Below are positions 1-9,688 of a stretch of DNA of 64,000 nt, piece after piece; the stretch's first letter is position 1, and the number at the start of each line of letters is the position of its first letter. The DNA comes from an uncultured Desulfovibrio sp. (GTDB lineage: Bacteria > Desulfobacterota > Desulfovibrionia > Desulfovibrionales > Desulfovibrionaceae): positions 1 to 64,000 of the forward strand of contig URBN01000006.1 of the NCBI GenBank assembly GCA_900546145.1, in the 5' to 3' direction. The translations under genes were made by a program, and so were the position numbers. The notes under the pieces were generated by a model. It saw only the letters and a program-made list of their open reading frames with translations, was not told where the DNA came from and searched no databases.

Positions 1-82
1 CCCTTATCCTGTCCCCCCTCCCAGGGGGTCAGTTTTCGTTCGTTTAAGGGGTTAATTATACTTTCGCCTTACAACAATCCCC

Positions 83-1332
83 ATGGGAAAGACAAAGTTC
101 AATGAGGGCTACGCCGAATACATGCTCCAGAACAACCTGACGAGCAGGATCAGCCATAAACCGGGAGAACGCTGCGAAGTCGACTGGTCTGGCACGGACA
201 TGCACTACATCGATACTCAGACCGGCGAACTGATCGAAGTTCATCTCTTCGTAGCAACGCTCCCGTACAGCCAGTATTCTTTGCAGAACCCTGCCTGAAG
301 ATGGATATGGACTCGTTCCTGCGCTGCCACGTCCATATGTATGAATACTTCGGCGGTGTTCCGACAAGGACAGTCTGCGACAATCTGAAAACAGGCGTCG
401 TGTCTCATCCGAAGGAAGGCGACGTTATTCTTACCGCCGATTACGAAGCGCTCGGTGAGCACTACATGACTGCAATTATGCCAGCCCGCGTGAGAAAGCC
501 GAAGGATAAGCCGTCGGTTGAAGGCACCGTTGGCAAGCTCACTACAGCAGTCATCGCGAAGCTCAGGAACAGTAAATTCACTTCTCTCGCCGCATTGAAA
601 TCCGCCGTCCGTGAGAAACTGGACGCTTTCAACAAAGCAGACTTCCAGAAGCGTGATTACAGCCGTTACCAGGTCTGGAACGAGGAAGAAAAATCGTATC
701 TGCGGCCACTCCCGGCTCTTCCCTATGAGATTTCCAGATGGGAGTATGGCAGGAGCGTGAACATCGATTTCCATGTGGTATATAAGAAGAACCGCTATTC
801 CTGCCCGTATCAGTACGCAGGAAAGAAAGTGGATCTCCGGCTTACGGATTCCCTTCTTGAGATTTATTACAAGGGAGAGCGGATCTCGACACACAGCCGG
901 TTCCCAGAGTACGTGCACAACCGTTACTCAACGCACTCGGAGGACATGCCGCCGGCATTCCGCGGGATCGTGGAATGGGATCAGGACCGGATCACTTCCT
1001 GGGCAAGTTCGATCGGAAAATCGACACGGCTCGTGATCGACCGCGTTTTCGAAGGAACATTCGTAAAAGAACAGGGCTATAATCCCAGCCTTGCTATCCT
1101 GCGCCTCGGCAAAACGTATTCAGATGGCCGTCTGGAAAACGCCTGTGAATTAGCACTCAGCAGAGGGATCAAATCGCCCCGTTATCGCCACCTTAGTGCC
1201 ATCCTGAAAGCTAATCAAGACGAGCAATACCAGGAGGAGAAGGAAGCAAAGGACCCGCTGAAAGATAGCAGACTCGGCTATCTCCGCGGAGCGGATTACT
1301 ACCGCAGGAGAGGTGATGGCCATGCTGAATGA
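83..1332 (+). pseudogene. istA: IS21-family transposase IstA, frameshifted remnant
   Basis: This is the DDE-type transposase of an IS21-like element, but it cannot be read as one frame. A first piece (83-298) carries KPGERCEVDWSG with the first catalytic Asp; the second (301-1332) continues with TVCDN (second Asp) and KPSVEGTVG (the Glu). The frame passes from one piece to the other near 280, where reading one base twice restores FAEPCLKMDMDSF, so one T appears to be missing. No N-terminal helix-turn-helix can be read upstream of 83, and the left end of the element lies outside the window or is lost. The intact family is about 500 residues; about 415 remain. istB overlaps its 3' end, as is normal for IS21. 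I infer an inactive copy. Confidence 0.85.
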
Positions 1333-2074
1333 TGAAACAAAGCGTAAACTCCGGCTTATGAACATCGGCGAGTTCATCAGCGTCGTCGATCTCCAGGAAG
1401 ACGATCCGCAGCTCCTTGCTCTTCCGTTCAGCGAACGGTTCCAGATGGCGGTTGATCACGTTTACCAGGATAAATACAACTTGAAGTCGGAACGGCTGAT
1501 CAGGCAGGCGAAGCTCCGCTTTCCGGCGGCAGACGTCCACGACATCTATTACGGAGAGAAGCGTCGGCTCAACCGGAATCTGATGAGCGAAATCGCCACA
1601 TGCCAGTACATAGAGAAGAGTACAAGCCTGATCTTCCTGGGCTTCAGCAGCACCGGAAAAACGTGGCTCGGATGCGCGTACGCGAAGGAAGCCTGCCGGC
1701 ATCATAATCGGACACGCTACATCCGCCTTCCGGATCTGCTCTCTGAGTTTCATGAGAAGAAGTTCTGGAAAGGCGGGAAGGAAAAACTGCTGGGTAAATA
1801 TGCAGCTTACAAGGTGCTTGTCATTGATGAGTGGCTCATCAGCGATCTGGCGGCGGACGACATCGATTTCCTGTTCGAATTGTCGGAGCTCCGCTACGAC
1901 AGTACATCAACGATCTTCTGCACTCTGTACAAGCAGGAAGACTGGCTCACGCGGCTCGGCGGCGGTGCCCGCGCAGAGTCGATTATTGAACGGTACAGCC
2001 ACAATGTCATCCGGATAGAGATCGGCGACGAAAATATGCGGGATATCTTCGGAAGCAGAAATACGACAAAATAA
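1316..2074 (+). CDS. istB: IS21-family helper ATPase IstB
   Basis: IstB is the AAA+ ATPase that assists IstA in target selection during IS21 transposition. The protein is 252 residues, the usual length. A Walker A reading GFSSTGKTW is followed by a Walker B-like VLVIDEW and a C-terminal arginine-rich stretch. The ATG at 1316 is preceded by GCAGGAG; a GTG directly before it at 1313 is a possible alternative. It overlaps the end of istA by 17 bases, the typical translational coupling of the pair. The gene itself looks intact, but with a broken istA the element is probably immobile unless helped in trans. Confidence 0.9.
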   Translation: MAMLNDETKRKLRLMNIGEFISVVDLQEDDPQLLALPFSERFQMAVDHVYQDKYNLKSERLIRQAKLRFPAADVHDIYYGEKRRLNRNLMSEIATCQYIEKSTSLIFLGFSSTGKTWLGCAYAKEACRHHNRTRYIRLPDLLSEFHEKKFWKGGKEKLLGKYAAYKVLVIDEWLISDLAADDIDFLFELSELRYDSTSTIFCTLYKQEDWLTRLGGGARAESIIERYSHNVIRIEIGDENMRDIFGSRNTTK

Positions 2075-2120
2075 AAAGAGTGCTCTGAACTCCGTTCAGG
2101 GCTGCTCTAAACTGCGGTCA

Positions 2121-2149
2121 GCATGCGCTGAACGCGCTTCAGCGCATGC
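2121..2149. repeat. Perfect 12-bp inverted repeat, likely istAB terminator or cruciform
   Basis: GCATGCGCTGAA (2121-2132) and its exact reverse complement (2138-2149) flank a 5-base loop CGCGC, 46 bases after istB. A strong hairpin is certain. No T-tract follows, so a classical terminator is not proven. Confidence 0.6.
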
Positions 2150-2170
2150 TCCGATCGCGCGGAATAATCA

Positions 2171-2194
2171 CTCACCAGCCCTGGGGCTGGTGAG
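2171..2194. repeat. Perfect 10-bp inverted repeat near the IS21 right end
   Basis: CTCACCAGCC (2171-2180), a four-base spacer CTGG, and GGCTGGTGAG (2185-2194). It sits between istB and the terminal direct repeats and may be part of the element's end structure. Confidence 0.6.
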
Positions 2195-2201
2195 GTGGGT
2201 T

Positions 2202-2242
2202 CAATAAGCGATCGTTTGAGGGGCTATTGAGCGATCGCTTGA
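2202..2242 (+). repeat. Two 18-bp imperfect direct repeats, IS21 terminal repeats
   Basis: CAATAAGCGATCGTTTGA (2202-2219) and TATTGAGCGATCGCTTGA (2225-2242) match at 14 of 18 positions and are 23 bases apart. IS21 elements carry multiple internal terminal repeats that bind IstA, so these probably mark the right end. The exact outer border and target duplication cannot be fixed because the left end is missing. Confidence 0.55.
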
Positions 2243-2249
2243 CAGTCGG

Positions 2250-3079
2250 TTTTTGGGGTTGTTTTTTATAGGAAAAAAGTAATAAATTTTGATACAGAGT
2301 AATCATTTTATACCTTTGGTGCTGAGGAGACGGGAACCCTTTGTTGAATTTAAATAAAATTATTGACATTATGAACGTTTATAATATTTTGTGGTCGTCC
2401 CCAATCACATCCTGCCCTGCTTTTTGCCGCGGGCCGTTTCCGAGGTACGAAAAGGAGGGCGAGGCTTGACGTGTACGATGCCGCTGAGCCGGCGCATCGG
2501 GGCTTTGTCTTTTTGATCCTGTAACAGATCTCTGCTGCCGGCGGCGCGGATCCCTGTACACTCCCGAGGCTCTCTTTGTGTCCTATGCTGGCAATGGACA
2601 CGGCGCGCGTTCAGACAGCCTTGGCCCTCTGTCTGGTAGGCCGGACATGCAATGGAGAAACACCTTGGAGCGCGGAATGGGGAGCTGCCTGGAGTCTACT
2701 CTCGGGCATTTATGGACTGCGCGTGCTGCCCAGGCGGATGTCCAGTCCCGTAGACATATCGGAGCCCCACTGCGGTCAATGTGACAGCGTAGCTTGCTTC
2801 CCGTCGGTGTTAAAACTGCCGAATGCTGCGCAGGGGCAGACTAAGAGCTTGGCATTCCGGGCATTTCTCCTTCTTGAAACTGCTCAGGAGCTTCCGCGTG
2901 GATAGAGCTGCACCGGTGATGCCGCTTGGAGTATTTCTCCGAAGTTTGTCGAACGGGTGTTGCTGGCATCAGCAGACTGGCCTTTTTCATTCAATTCTGA
3001 CAGATGCCTAACCCGTTATCGAACCCGGCCGGATATCTCTGGCTGACTCAGGCGCTAGTGGGGCATTAAAAATTCTGAA
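2250..3079. other. 830-bp stretch without a recognisable gene
   Basis: Short open frames exist on both strands but none shows a convincing start, ribosome site or family motif. The segment joins an IS21 right end to an IS3-like element and probably contains decayed mobile or displaced DNA. One minus-strand frame near 2830-2980 reads a stretch with CPEC, reminiscent of a zinc ribbon, but it is interrupted by stops and I do not assign it. A TTGACA (2363-2368) and TATAAT (2380-2385) occur only 11 bases apart, too close for a normal sigma70 promoter. Confidence 0.5.
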
Positions 3080-3096
3080 GTGGGATCAGATCCCAC
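3080..3096. repeat. 8-bp palindrome before IS3-like orfA
   Basis: GTGGGATC, a single A, GATCCCAC. It lies 20 bases before the orfA start and may belong to the left end of the element or act as an operator; function not shown. Confidence 0.4.
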
Positions 3097-3115
3097 AGAA
3101 AGGAAGGTGACAGTC

Positions 3116-3613
3116 ATGTCGTCATACAGCAAAGAACTCCGCGACGCCGTGCTGCGCCGCGTGCTTCCTCCACAGCATGACTCCATCAGCAAGGTGGCAG
3201 CAGAGGAAGGTATCTCCGGACAGACAATCCGCAACTGGATCAGTAAGGCCAGGGAGGCCGTCAGCACTGCCGCGGACGTTAGCACGCAGTCCGAAAAGTG
3301 GAGCTCTCAGGACAAGTATCTCATCGTCGTTGAAACAGCCGGTATGACCGACACGGAGCTCGCGGAGTATGCCGGTAAGAAAGGGCTCTGCGCCGATGAG
3401 ATCAGTGCCTGGCGGAAAGTCTGCATGAACGCCAACGGTGGCTCCGCCAGTGAGACTGCCCGTCTGCAGCGCGAAAACAGGGAACTTGAACGCAAACTGC
3501 GCAGTACGGAAAGAGAGCTTGCCCGCAAGGAGAAAGTGCTCGCTGAAGTAGCGGCGCTCCTGGTGCTGGGAAAAAAAGCCGGCGCAGTCTGGGGGGACCA
3601 GGAGGCCGAATGA
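3116..3613 (+). CDS. IS3-like transposase OrfA
   Basis: This 165-residue protein resembles the OrfA (DNA-binding) half of IS3-group transposases. The N-terminus has a helix-turn-helix (about residues 20-50, with AAEEGISGQTIRNWISKA). The C-terminal third is a charged coiled coil with the leucine-zipper look of OrfA proteins and ends LVLGKKAGAVWGDQE, like other members that run straight into OrfB. The ATG at 3116 has AAGGAAGGTGA upstream. The partner OrfB that should follow is decayed (next feature), so this copy cannot make an active fused transposase. Alternative: a stand-alone helix-turn-helix regulator, much less likely. Confidence 0.75.
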   Translation: MSSYSKELRDAVLRRVLPPQHDSISKVAAEEGISGQTIRNWISKAREAVSTAADVSTQSEKWSSQDKYLIVVETAGMTDTELAEYAGKKGLCADEISAWRKVCMNANGGSASETARLQRENRELERKLRSTERELARKEKVLAEVAALLVLGKKAGAVWGDQEAE

Positions 3614-3762
3614 TCAGCGCCCCGGACTGCGAAGAACCTTTTCAGCTGATTAACGAACCCGTGCCGGTGACGCGGGGCACGTCCGGGCAGGAGCCTCATA
3701 CCGGATCGGAGATCGGACAGGCCCCCGAAGGGGGCGATCCTGCCGGGAGTATGCCCTGGTAG
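3610..3762 (+). pseudogene. Decayed 5' remnant of IS3-like orfB
   Basis: An ATG at 3610 overlaps the orfA stop (ATGA). The reading begins MISAPDCEEPFQLINE, like OrfB N-termini, then goes out of register and stops after 50 codons; a neighbouring frame carries on the family-like character for a while. No DDE integrase core is present before ppk. I read it as a truncated, frameshifted orfB. Confidence 0.55.
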
Positions 3763-3851
3763 CTCACAGGTCCGGAACACGACTATGTTTTTCAGTGGGT
3801 CTTCCCCGGCGATAGTGAGGCCACCCCTGAAAAAATAATAAAATCAATGTG

Positions 3852-3880
3852 TTGATGACCTTTCGTGAGTCGTGTAAAAT
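3852..3880 (+). promoter_or_regulatory. Sigma70-like promoter facing ppk
   Basis: TTGATG (3852-3857), 17-base spacer, TAAAAT (3875-3880). Predicted start is about 3887, giving a leader of about 330 bases before ppk. It may be the constitutive promoter or may belong to the IS remnant. From 3763 to 4059 nothing else is evident. Confidence 0.4.
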
Positions 3881-4059
3881 ATGGCTCCGGCGAGGTCACG
3901 GAATCCTGGGAGGAGGGAGGCTCACAGAGCCAGGCTGGCGGAATCCCGTCAGATAGAGATTTGCCGCGTGCCTGCCGTTTTTTTGCCTTTCCCGCCCTCA
4001 TGGCGGACGGCAGTGGGCCTTCCTCGTTTCCCTGTCTGGTTTCGCTGTTTTAGGATTTT

Positions 4060-4096
4060 CTGTCATACTTTCGTAACAATTTTATTCCACTATACG
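4060..4096 (+). promoter_or_regulatory. Pho-box-like element and -10 upstream of ppk
   Basis: CTGTCATACTT (4060-4070) followed directly by TCGTAACAATT (4071-4081) fits the architecture of a Pho box, two 11-base direct repeats whose first seven bases resemble CTGTCAT; the first repeat is a full match, the second 4 of 7. A possible -10 TATACG lies at 4091-4096, nine bases downstream, the spacing seen when PhoB replaces the -35. Consensus known from E. coli; binding here is inferred. Confidence 0.45.
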
Positions 4097-4215
4097 CCGC
4101 GATAATGGCAGCGGGACTGCTTCCGGAAGCCTGCCCCGCCCAGGGTCACAGAAGATCTGACGCAGCTTTCAGTGCGCCGCGCCGGGTTAACTCACCACTA
4201 AGCCAGGAGGCTGGT

Positions 4216-6420
4216 ATGAAGGAAGAGGAAGAAACGAAGACATGCGCGGCGGAGATCCAGAAAAGTGAAGCAGGGGATACGGCAGGGCTTGAAAGCTGCA
4301 CCCCTGAACAGATTCAGGATCTTGACTGCCCGTCACTGTTCCTCAACCGTGAGCTCAACTGGCTGGAATTCAACGGGAGGGTGCTGGAGTGCGCCCTTGA
4401 TGACGAGGCTCCTCTCCTGGAGCAGCTGAAGTTTCTGACCATTTTCTATACGAACCTGGATGAGTTCTTCATGGTCCGTGTGGCCAACGTGTTCCGTCTC
4501 TACCGCAGCGGCAGCCAGCCCACGGGCGATGACAAGATGAGCGCGGCCAGACAGCTCGCTGAAATCCGGCGCAGGGTCATGCACATGACTTCCATCGCCC
4601 AGGAACACTGGCGTAAAAAGCTCAGCGGCAAACTGCGCGACAAGGGCATCTCCATTGTTCATTTCAATGAGCTGAGCGAGAAACAGCGCCGTTTCCTGTC
4701 CACGTATTTCAATAACGAAATTTATCCGACGCTGACTCCTCAGGCCATCGATCCCACACATCCGTTCCCGACTATTTCGAACGTCAGTCTGAACTTCATT
4801 ATCCAGCTCCGCGATGAGAAAGGCGAAGTGAAGTTCGCACGCCTGCGCTGCCCCGGCAATGTCCCGCGTATCATTTTCGTGCCCAAATCGCAGGAAAAAA
4901 GCTGCGATCTTCTTGGCCTGTCCTCGAGCACAAAGGACTCAGATATTCTGCTTGTGGAAGAGCTGGTGCAGGAATATCTGCCGTCTCTGTTCCCAGGGTA
5001 CACCATCGAGAACGTGGGACTCTTCCGCATTACCCGCAATACGGACCTGGAAATTGAAGAGGATGAAGCCGATGATCTGCTCGAAGCCGTGAAGGATCTC
5101 GTGGATCAGCGCCGTTTCGGCGACGTGATTCGCCTCGAGACGGCCCACGGCATGCCTGCCGAGCTTTCCGAATTCCTGATGAAAAAGCTCCATCTGCGTC
5201 CTTTCCAGGTATACCGCGTGAAGGGCCCGCTGGCGTTTTCCGCCCTGATGGCCCTGTACAGCGTGGATCGTCCCGCGCTCAAGACGCCGCCGCATCCCGG
5301 CCGCATTCCGTCCGTGTTCGCGGAAGATGGTAACGCCATTTTCGAGCGTATCCGTCATGGCGATCTTTTCGTGCATCATCCGTATGATAGTTTCAAACCT
5401 GTACTCGACTTCGTGCACAATGCTGCCGTCGATCCCCGCGTCATCGCCATCAAGCAGACGCTTTACCGCTGCGGCAACAACTCGCCCATTGTGCAGTCCC
5501 TTATCGAAGCCCGCCGGCGCGGCAAGCAGGTAACCGCAGTGGTCGAACTCAAGGCCCGTTTCGATGAGGAGCGCAATATCACGTGGGCCGAGGAACTTGA
5601 AAAGGCGGGCGTGAACGTTGTCTACGGCATTGTGGGCATGAAAATTCACGCCAAGCTGTGTCTCGTGGTGCGCAGGGAAGAGCAGGGCGTTGTGCGCTAC
5701 GCCCATGTGGGCACGGGCAACTACAATGCCTCCACGGCCAAGATCTATACGGACATGGGTATTTTCACGGCCAATCAGGACGTGTGTCAGGACATCACGG
5801 ATCTCTTCAATGTCATGACCGGGTACGCCGTGCGCAAGGAATACCGTTCGCTGCTTGTTTCTCCCGTGAGCATGCGCCACGGGCTCATCAGCCACATCCA
5901 GAAGGAAGTGGAACTGCACAAAAAACAGGGCGGCGGCGAGATCATCCTGAAGTGCAATCAGCTCGTGGACAAGAAAATCATCAAGGAACTGTACCGCGCT
6001 TCCATGGCGGGCGTGCGCGTCCGGCTCATCATCCGCGGCATCTGCTGTCTGCGTCCCGGTGTGCCGGGCATCAGCGACAACATTACGGTTACCTCCATCG
6101 TGGGCCGTTTTCTTGAGCACGCCAGGGTGTACTGGTTCAGGAATGGCGGTGACGGCATCATGTATATCGGCAGCGCCGACATTATGCCCAGAAATCTGGA
6201 CAGACGCATTGAGGTGCTGATCCCGGTCAGCAATGGTGAGATACGCAGGCATATCAGGGAATACGTCCTCGACCGCCAGCTCAGGGACAACATGCAGAGC
6301 TGGCATATGTGTCCGGACGGAACCTACAAACGCGTGCACCTGAAGGACGGCGAGGAGCCTGTTAACGCCCAGGAAATGCTTCTGGATGACGAGCCCTTCA
6401 TTCCCGCACCGGAAAGGTAA
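4216..6420 (+). CDS. ppk: Polyphosphate kinase 1
   Basis: PPK1 reversibly transfers the gamma phosphate of ATP to polyphosphate chains through a phosphohistidine. The 734-residue protein has the family layout: an N-terminal domain opening LFLNRELNWLEFNGRVL, a head domain with FPTISNVSLNF, and two phospholipase-D-like catalytic domains, the first with the active histidine in GMKIHAKLCLVV and the later DRRIEVLIPV region. I start at the ATG at 4216 because AGGAGG lies seven bases upstream; an in-frame ATG at 4105 has no ribosome site and would add an unlike N-terminus. ppx follows 105 bases downstream on the same strand, so the pair probably forms an operon. A Pho-box-like site precedes it. Confidence 0.96.
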   Translation: MKEEEETKTCAAEIQKSEAGDTAGLESCTPEQIQDLDCPSLFLNRELNWLEFNGRVLECALDDEAPLLEQLKFLTIFYTNLDEFFMVRVANVFRLYRSGSQPTGDDKMSAARQLAEIRRRVMHMTSIAQEHWRKKLSGKLRDKGISIVHFNELSEKQRRFLSTYFNNEIYPTLTPQAIDPTHPFPTISNVSLNFIIQLRDEKGEVKFARLRCPGNVPRIIFVPKSQEKSCDLLGLSSSTKDSDILLVEELVQEYLPSLFPGYTIENVGLFRITRNTDLEIEEDEADDLLEAVKDLVDQRRFGDVIRLETAHGMPAELSEFLMKKLHLRPFQVYRVKGPLAFSALMALYSVDRPALKTPPHPGRIPSVFAEDGNAIFERIRHGDLFVHHPYDSFKPVLDFVHNAAVDPRVIAIKQTLYRCGNNSPIVQSLIEARRRGKQVTAVVELKARFDEERNITWAEELEKAGVNVVYGIVGMKIHAKLCLVVRREEQGVVRYAHVGTGNYNASTAKIYTDMGIFTANQDVCQDITDLFNVMTGYAVRKEYRSLLVSPVSMRHGLISHIQKEVELHKKQGGGEIILKCNQLVDKKIIKELYRASMAGVRVRLIIRGICCLRPGVPGISDNITVTSIVGRFLEHARVYWFRNGGDGIMYIGSADIMPRNLDRRIEVLIPVSNGEIRRHIREYVLDRQLRDNMQSWHMCPDGTYKRVHLKDGEEPVNAQEMLLDDEPFIPAPER

Positions 6421-6525
6421 AACGGCACACGCGAACGAACGGAATGTACGCCGCGCAGGAAAAGTTTTCAGGCTCTTCCGCGCGGCTTTTCTGCAGAAAC
6501 ATCAGGGAAGGCGGCAGCACAGAGA

Positions 6526-8130
6526 ATGGATAACGCAGTTATCTCCGGACAGATAGGAAGGCGGATTGTCAGTTTCATAGACCTTGGAACAAACTCGCTG
6601 CGCATGCTTGTGGCGCGCGTAAACGACTCTGGCGTCGTGCGCGTCCTGAACGAGGCCAAGCACATGGTCAGGCTCGGTGAGGGAGAGTTCGGCAGGCATC
6701 TTCTCCAGCCGGAACCCATGGCGAGAACCATGGAAATGCTCCATGTCTTTGCCGACATGTGTCAGGCCTACGGCGTGGATGAGATTGTCGCCGTGGCGAC
6801 ATCGGCTGTAAGGGATGCGGAGAACGGCGAGGAATTCCTGAACCGGGTCCGGGAAGAGACCGGCCTCAATATCCGCATTATATCCGGACACGAGGAAGCG
6901 CGGCTCATCTGGCGCGGTGTGAGCAGCGGGCTTGAGAAGAGCGACGAGCTCAGACTCTTTGTGGATATCGGCGGCGGTTCGACCGAAGTCATCGCGGGTA
7001 CGACCAGGGAATGCTACAGCCTTGATTCAATGAAACTCGGCTGCGTGCGGCTTGCCTCCTGGCTGAAGGACGGAACACAGAAAATTTCCGAAAAGGAATT
7101 TCTGAATCTGCAGATGCGCATCCGTGATGTGGGCGTGCATGTGTTCCGCCGCCTCGCTGACATGCGCGTGGCGAAGATCGTGACAAGCTCCGGCACGGCG
7201 CAGAACCTGGCCGAGATAGCCGCGAATCTGGCTGGTGTCGATGGCAGCGGCAGGTACTCGGATACGCCGCAGCTTCTGACGTACAGGGGGCTTGTGCGCG
7301 CCGTGAAGGAACTGTGTTCACGCAATCAGGCGGAACGCGCGCTCCTGCCCGGCATCAACCCGAAACGCGCGGCTGTCATTGTTCCGGGCGCGGCCATTCT
7401 CCAGACTATCATGGAGGAAATGGACTGCGATACCTGTGAAATCAGCAACCGGGGCCTGCGCGACGGTCTGCTCGTGGAATACCTGGAACACACCGTGCCG
7501 AACGCCCTGCAGTCGGATCTTTCCATCCGCGACCAGAGTGTGTTCAGGCTGGCCCGTGCCTGCCGTTTTGAGGAGGAGCATTCCCTGCATGTGGCGGATC
7601 TGGCCCTGTCTCTTTTTGACAGCGCGCTGGCACTCGGGCTGCACGATGAGCCGGACACGGCGAGAGAGCTCCTGCGCTACGCGTCGATCCTGCACGACAT
7701 CGGCATTTTCATTGCCTTCAGCAGACATCACGCGCACAGCCACTATCTCATCCGCAATACGGAACTGCTTGGCTTCACGGAGCACGATATCGAGGTCATC
7801 GCCGCGACGGCGTTCTTCCACCGCTTCAAGCCGTCCAAGAAATACACGGAGTATACGGAGCTCGACAGCGAGACGCGCAACGAAGTGCGTACGCTGTCGC
7901 TCATGCTGGCCGTGGCCGAGGCGCTCGATCGCAGCCACAGGAATATCGTGAAGACGGCCTGCTTCGGAAAGGACTGCAGGGGATACTTCATCAGGGCCGT
8001 GTGCACGGCTCCGGCGCCGCTGGAAGCGGCCAGGCTGGCGCGCTGCGGCAAGCGTCTTGAAAAGTACTGCGGCGCCCCGGTCCGTTTCATTCCGGAAATC
8101 GAGGGACAGAAGGCAGACGGGGAAAAGTAG
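6526..8130 (+). CDS. ppx: Exopolyphosphatase / (p)ppGpp phosphohydrolase, Ppx/GppA family
   Basis: Ppx removes terminal phosphate from polyphosphate; GppA paralogues convert pppGpp to ppGpp, and sequence alone does not separate the two. The 534-residue protein has the actin-like ATPase fold: FIDLGTNSLRML near residue 17, DIGGGSTEVI near 147 and SSGTAQNLAEIA near 223. The C-terminal third is an HD-type domain with LHDIG and HHAHSHYLI. Pairing with ppk favours polyphosphate turnover. The ATG at 6526 has GGAAGGCGG about ten bases upstream. An intrinsic terminator lies directly after the gene. Confidence 0.93.
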   Translation: MDNAVISGQIGRRIVSFIDLGTNSLRMLVARVNDSGVVRVLNEAKHMVRLGEGEFGRHLLQPEPMARTMEMLHVFADMCQAYGVDEIVAVATSAVRDAENGEEFLNRVREETGLNIRIISGHEEARLIWRGVSSGLEKSDELRLFVDIGGGSTEVIAGTTRECYSLDSMKLGCVRLASWLKDGTQKISEKEFLNLQMRIRDVGVHVFRRLADMRVAKIVTSSGTAQNLAEIAANLAGVDGSGRYSDTPQLLTYRGLVRAVKELCSRNQAERALLPGINPKRAAVIVPGAAILQTIMEEMDCDTCEISNRGLRDGLLVEYLEHTVPNALQSDLSIRDQSVFRLARACRFEEEHSLHVADLALSLFDSALALGLHDEPDTARELLRYASILHDIGIFIAFSRHHAHSHYLIRNTELLGFTEHDIEVIAATAFFHRFKPSKKYTEYTELDSETRNEVRTLSLMLAVAEALDRSHRNIVKTACFGKDCRGYFIRAVCTAPAPLEAARLARCGKRLEKYCGAPVRFIPEIEGQKADGEK

Positions 8131-8153
8131 TTTCCCTGCACTGCCTGAAACAG

Positions 8154-8184
8154 AAAGGGGGCTGATCCGCGATCAGCCCCCTTT
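8154..8184. terminator. Bidirectional terminator between ppx and livF
   Basis: A 14-bp perfect stem, AAAGGGGGCTGATC paired with GATCAGCCCCCTTT around a CGC loop. The A and T ends let it serve both convergent genes. Confidence 0.85.
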
Positions 8185-8206
8185 GCATTGTGCTTTTTTC
8201 TGGCGT

Positions 8207-8911
8207 CTACATGCCGAGGTACGCCTTGCGCACCTTCTCGCTCGAGAGCAGTTCCTGCGCTTTTCCTTCCATGACGACCACGCCGTTTTCCATGACGTAG
8301 CCGCGGTTGGCGATGTGCAGGGCCTGGTTCGCGTTCTGTTCAACGAGGAAGACGGTGGTGCCGTCCTCGTTGACTTTCTGAATGATTTTGAAGATCTGCT
8401 GGATGATGATGGGCGCGAGGCCGAGGGACGGCTCATCCAGAAGGAGCAGTCGGGGTCTCGCCATAAGGGCGCGGCCCAGGGCCAGCATCTGCTGTTCGCC
8501 GCCGGAGAGCGTGCCGCCGGTCTGGCTGACGCGCTCGCGCAGGATGGGGAAGAGCTGGAAGACGTATTCCATGTCGTCCGCTATGCCCTTCTTGTCCGTG
8601 CGCAGGAAGGCACCGAGGTCAAGGTTTTCCCTCACCGTGAGTTCGGGGAAAATGAGGCGGCCTTCGGGAACCTGGGAGATGCCCCGCTTGACGATCTCCG
8701 GAGCAGGGAGCTGCTGGATGGGCTTTCCGTCGAAGAGAATCTCGCCGCTGCGGGGATGAATGACGCCGCATATGGACATGAGGGTGGTGGACTTGCCGGC
8801 GCCGTTGGCCCCGATGAGCGTGACGATTTCGCCGTCCTCGACTTTGAGGGAAACGTCCCTCAGAGCCTGAATCTTGCCGTAAAAGGTGTTGATACGATTA
8901 AGCTCAAGCAT
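8207..8911 (-). CDS. livF: Branched-chain amino-acid ABC transporter ATPase LivF
   Basis: LivF is one of the two cytoplasmic ATPases of the high-affinity leucine/isoleucine/valine importer. The 234-residue protein is the normal size and shows Walker A GANGAGKST, signature LSGGEQQM, Walker B LLLDEPSLGL and the switch His region FLVEQNANQAL. The ATG at 8911 overlaps the livG stop (ATGCTTGA) and has GGAG nine bases upstream; a TTG at 8926 would also be in frame but is less likely. It is the last gene of the livJHMGF operon. Confidence 0.95.
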   Translation of the reverse strand: MLELNRINTFYGKIQALRDVSLKVEDGEIVTLIGANGAGKSTTLMSICGVIHPRSGEILFDGKPIQQLPAPEIVKRGISQVPEGRLIFPELTVRENLDLGAFLRTDKKGIADDMEYVFQLFPILRERVSQTGGTLSGGEQQMLALGRALMARPRLLLLDEPSLGLAPIIIQQIFKIIQKVNEDGTTVFLVEQNANQALHIANRGYVMENGVVVMEGKAQELLSSEKVRKAYLGM

Positions 8912-9688
8912 CGTGGCTTTCTCCAAGATAGGCCTTGATCACGTCGGGGTTGCTGCGGATTTCCTCCGGCGTGCCGCTCGCGATGGGCGAACCGTATTCC
9001 ATGACGTAGATGGTATCGGAGAGGGACATGACCATGCTCATGTCGTGCTCGATGAGCAGAACGGAGAGATCGTAGCTGTCGCGCAGGGAACGGATGAGCG
9101 CCTTGAGTTCGTTGGTTTCCTGCGGGTTCATGCCAGCCGCGGGCTCGTCCAGAAGAAGCAGGATGGGCTCCGTAGCCAGGGCGCGCGCTATTTCGAGGCG
9201 GCGCTGGGCGCCGTAGGGCAGGTTGCGCGCCGTCTCATTCCAGAAGGTCTCAAGGCCCACGGTCTTCAGGAGATCATAACTCTTGTCGATCGTGTCCTGC
9301 TCCTCGCGGACCGTGCGGGGATCGCGCAGGAGGGCGGAAAGAATACCGGCGTGCGTGCGGCAGTGGCGGCCGATCATGACGTTTTCGAGAACCGTCATCT
9401 CGCTGAAGAGGCGGATGTTCTGGAAGGTCCTGGCCATGCCGAGAGCCGTGATGGCGTGCGTCTTCATGCCGTTTAAGAGGTGCTGCTTCCCGTCCCTGGT
9501 GGTCAGGTACATGGTTCCGCCGGTAGGTTTGTAGATGCCGGTGACGCAGTTGAAGAAGGTTGTTTTTCCGGCTCCGTTGGGGCCTATGAGGGCGACGATT
9601 TCCTTTTCGTGAACCGTCAGATCAAGTTCGTTCAGGGCCCGCAGGCCGCCGAAGTCCTGCGTGAGGCCCGCGACTTCGAGGACAGGTT

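Noticed and set aside
278..300. Programmed frameshift in istA
   Set aside because: No slippery heptamer or downstream stimulatory structure; IS21 IstA is normally one frame, so mutation or sequencing error is simpler.
2363..2385. Promoter with TTGACA and TATAAT
   Set aside because: Spacer of 11 bases is too short for sigma70.
2576..3011. Overlapping plus-strand open frames
   Set aside because: No ribosome sites, no recognisable motifs, unlike codon use of real genes.
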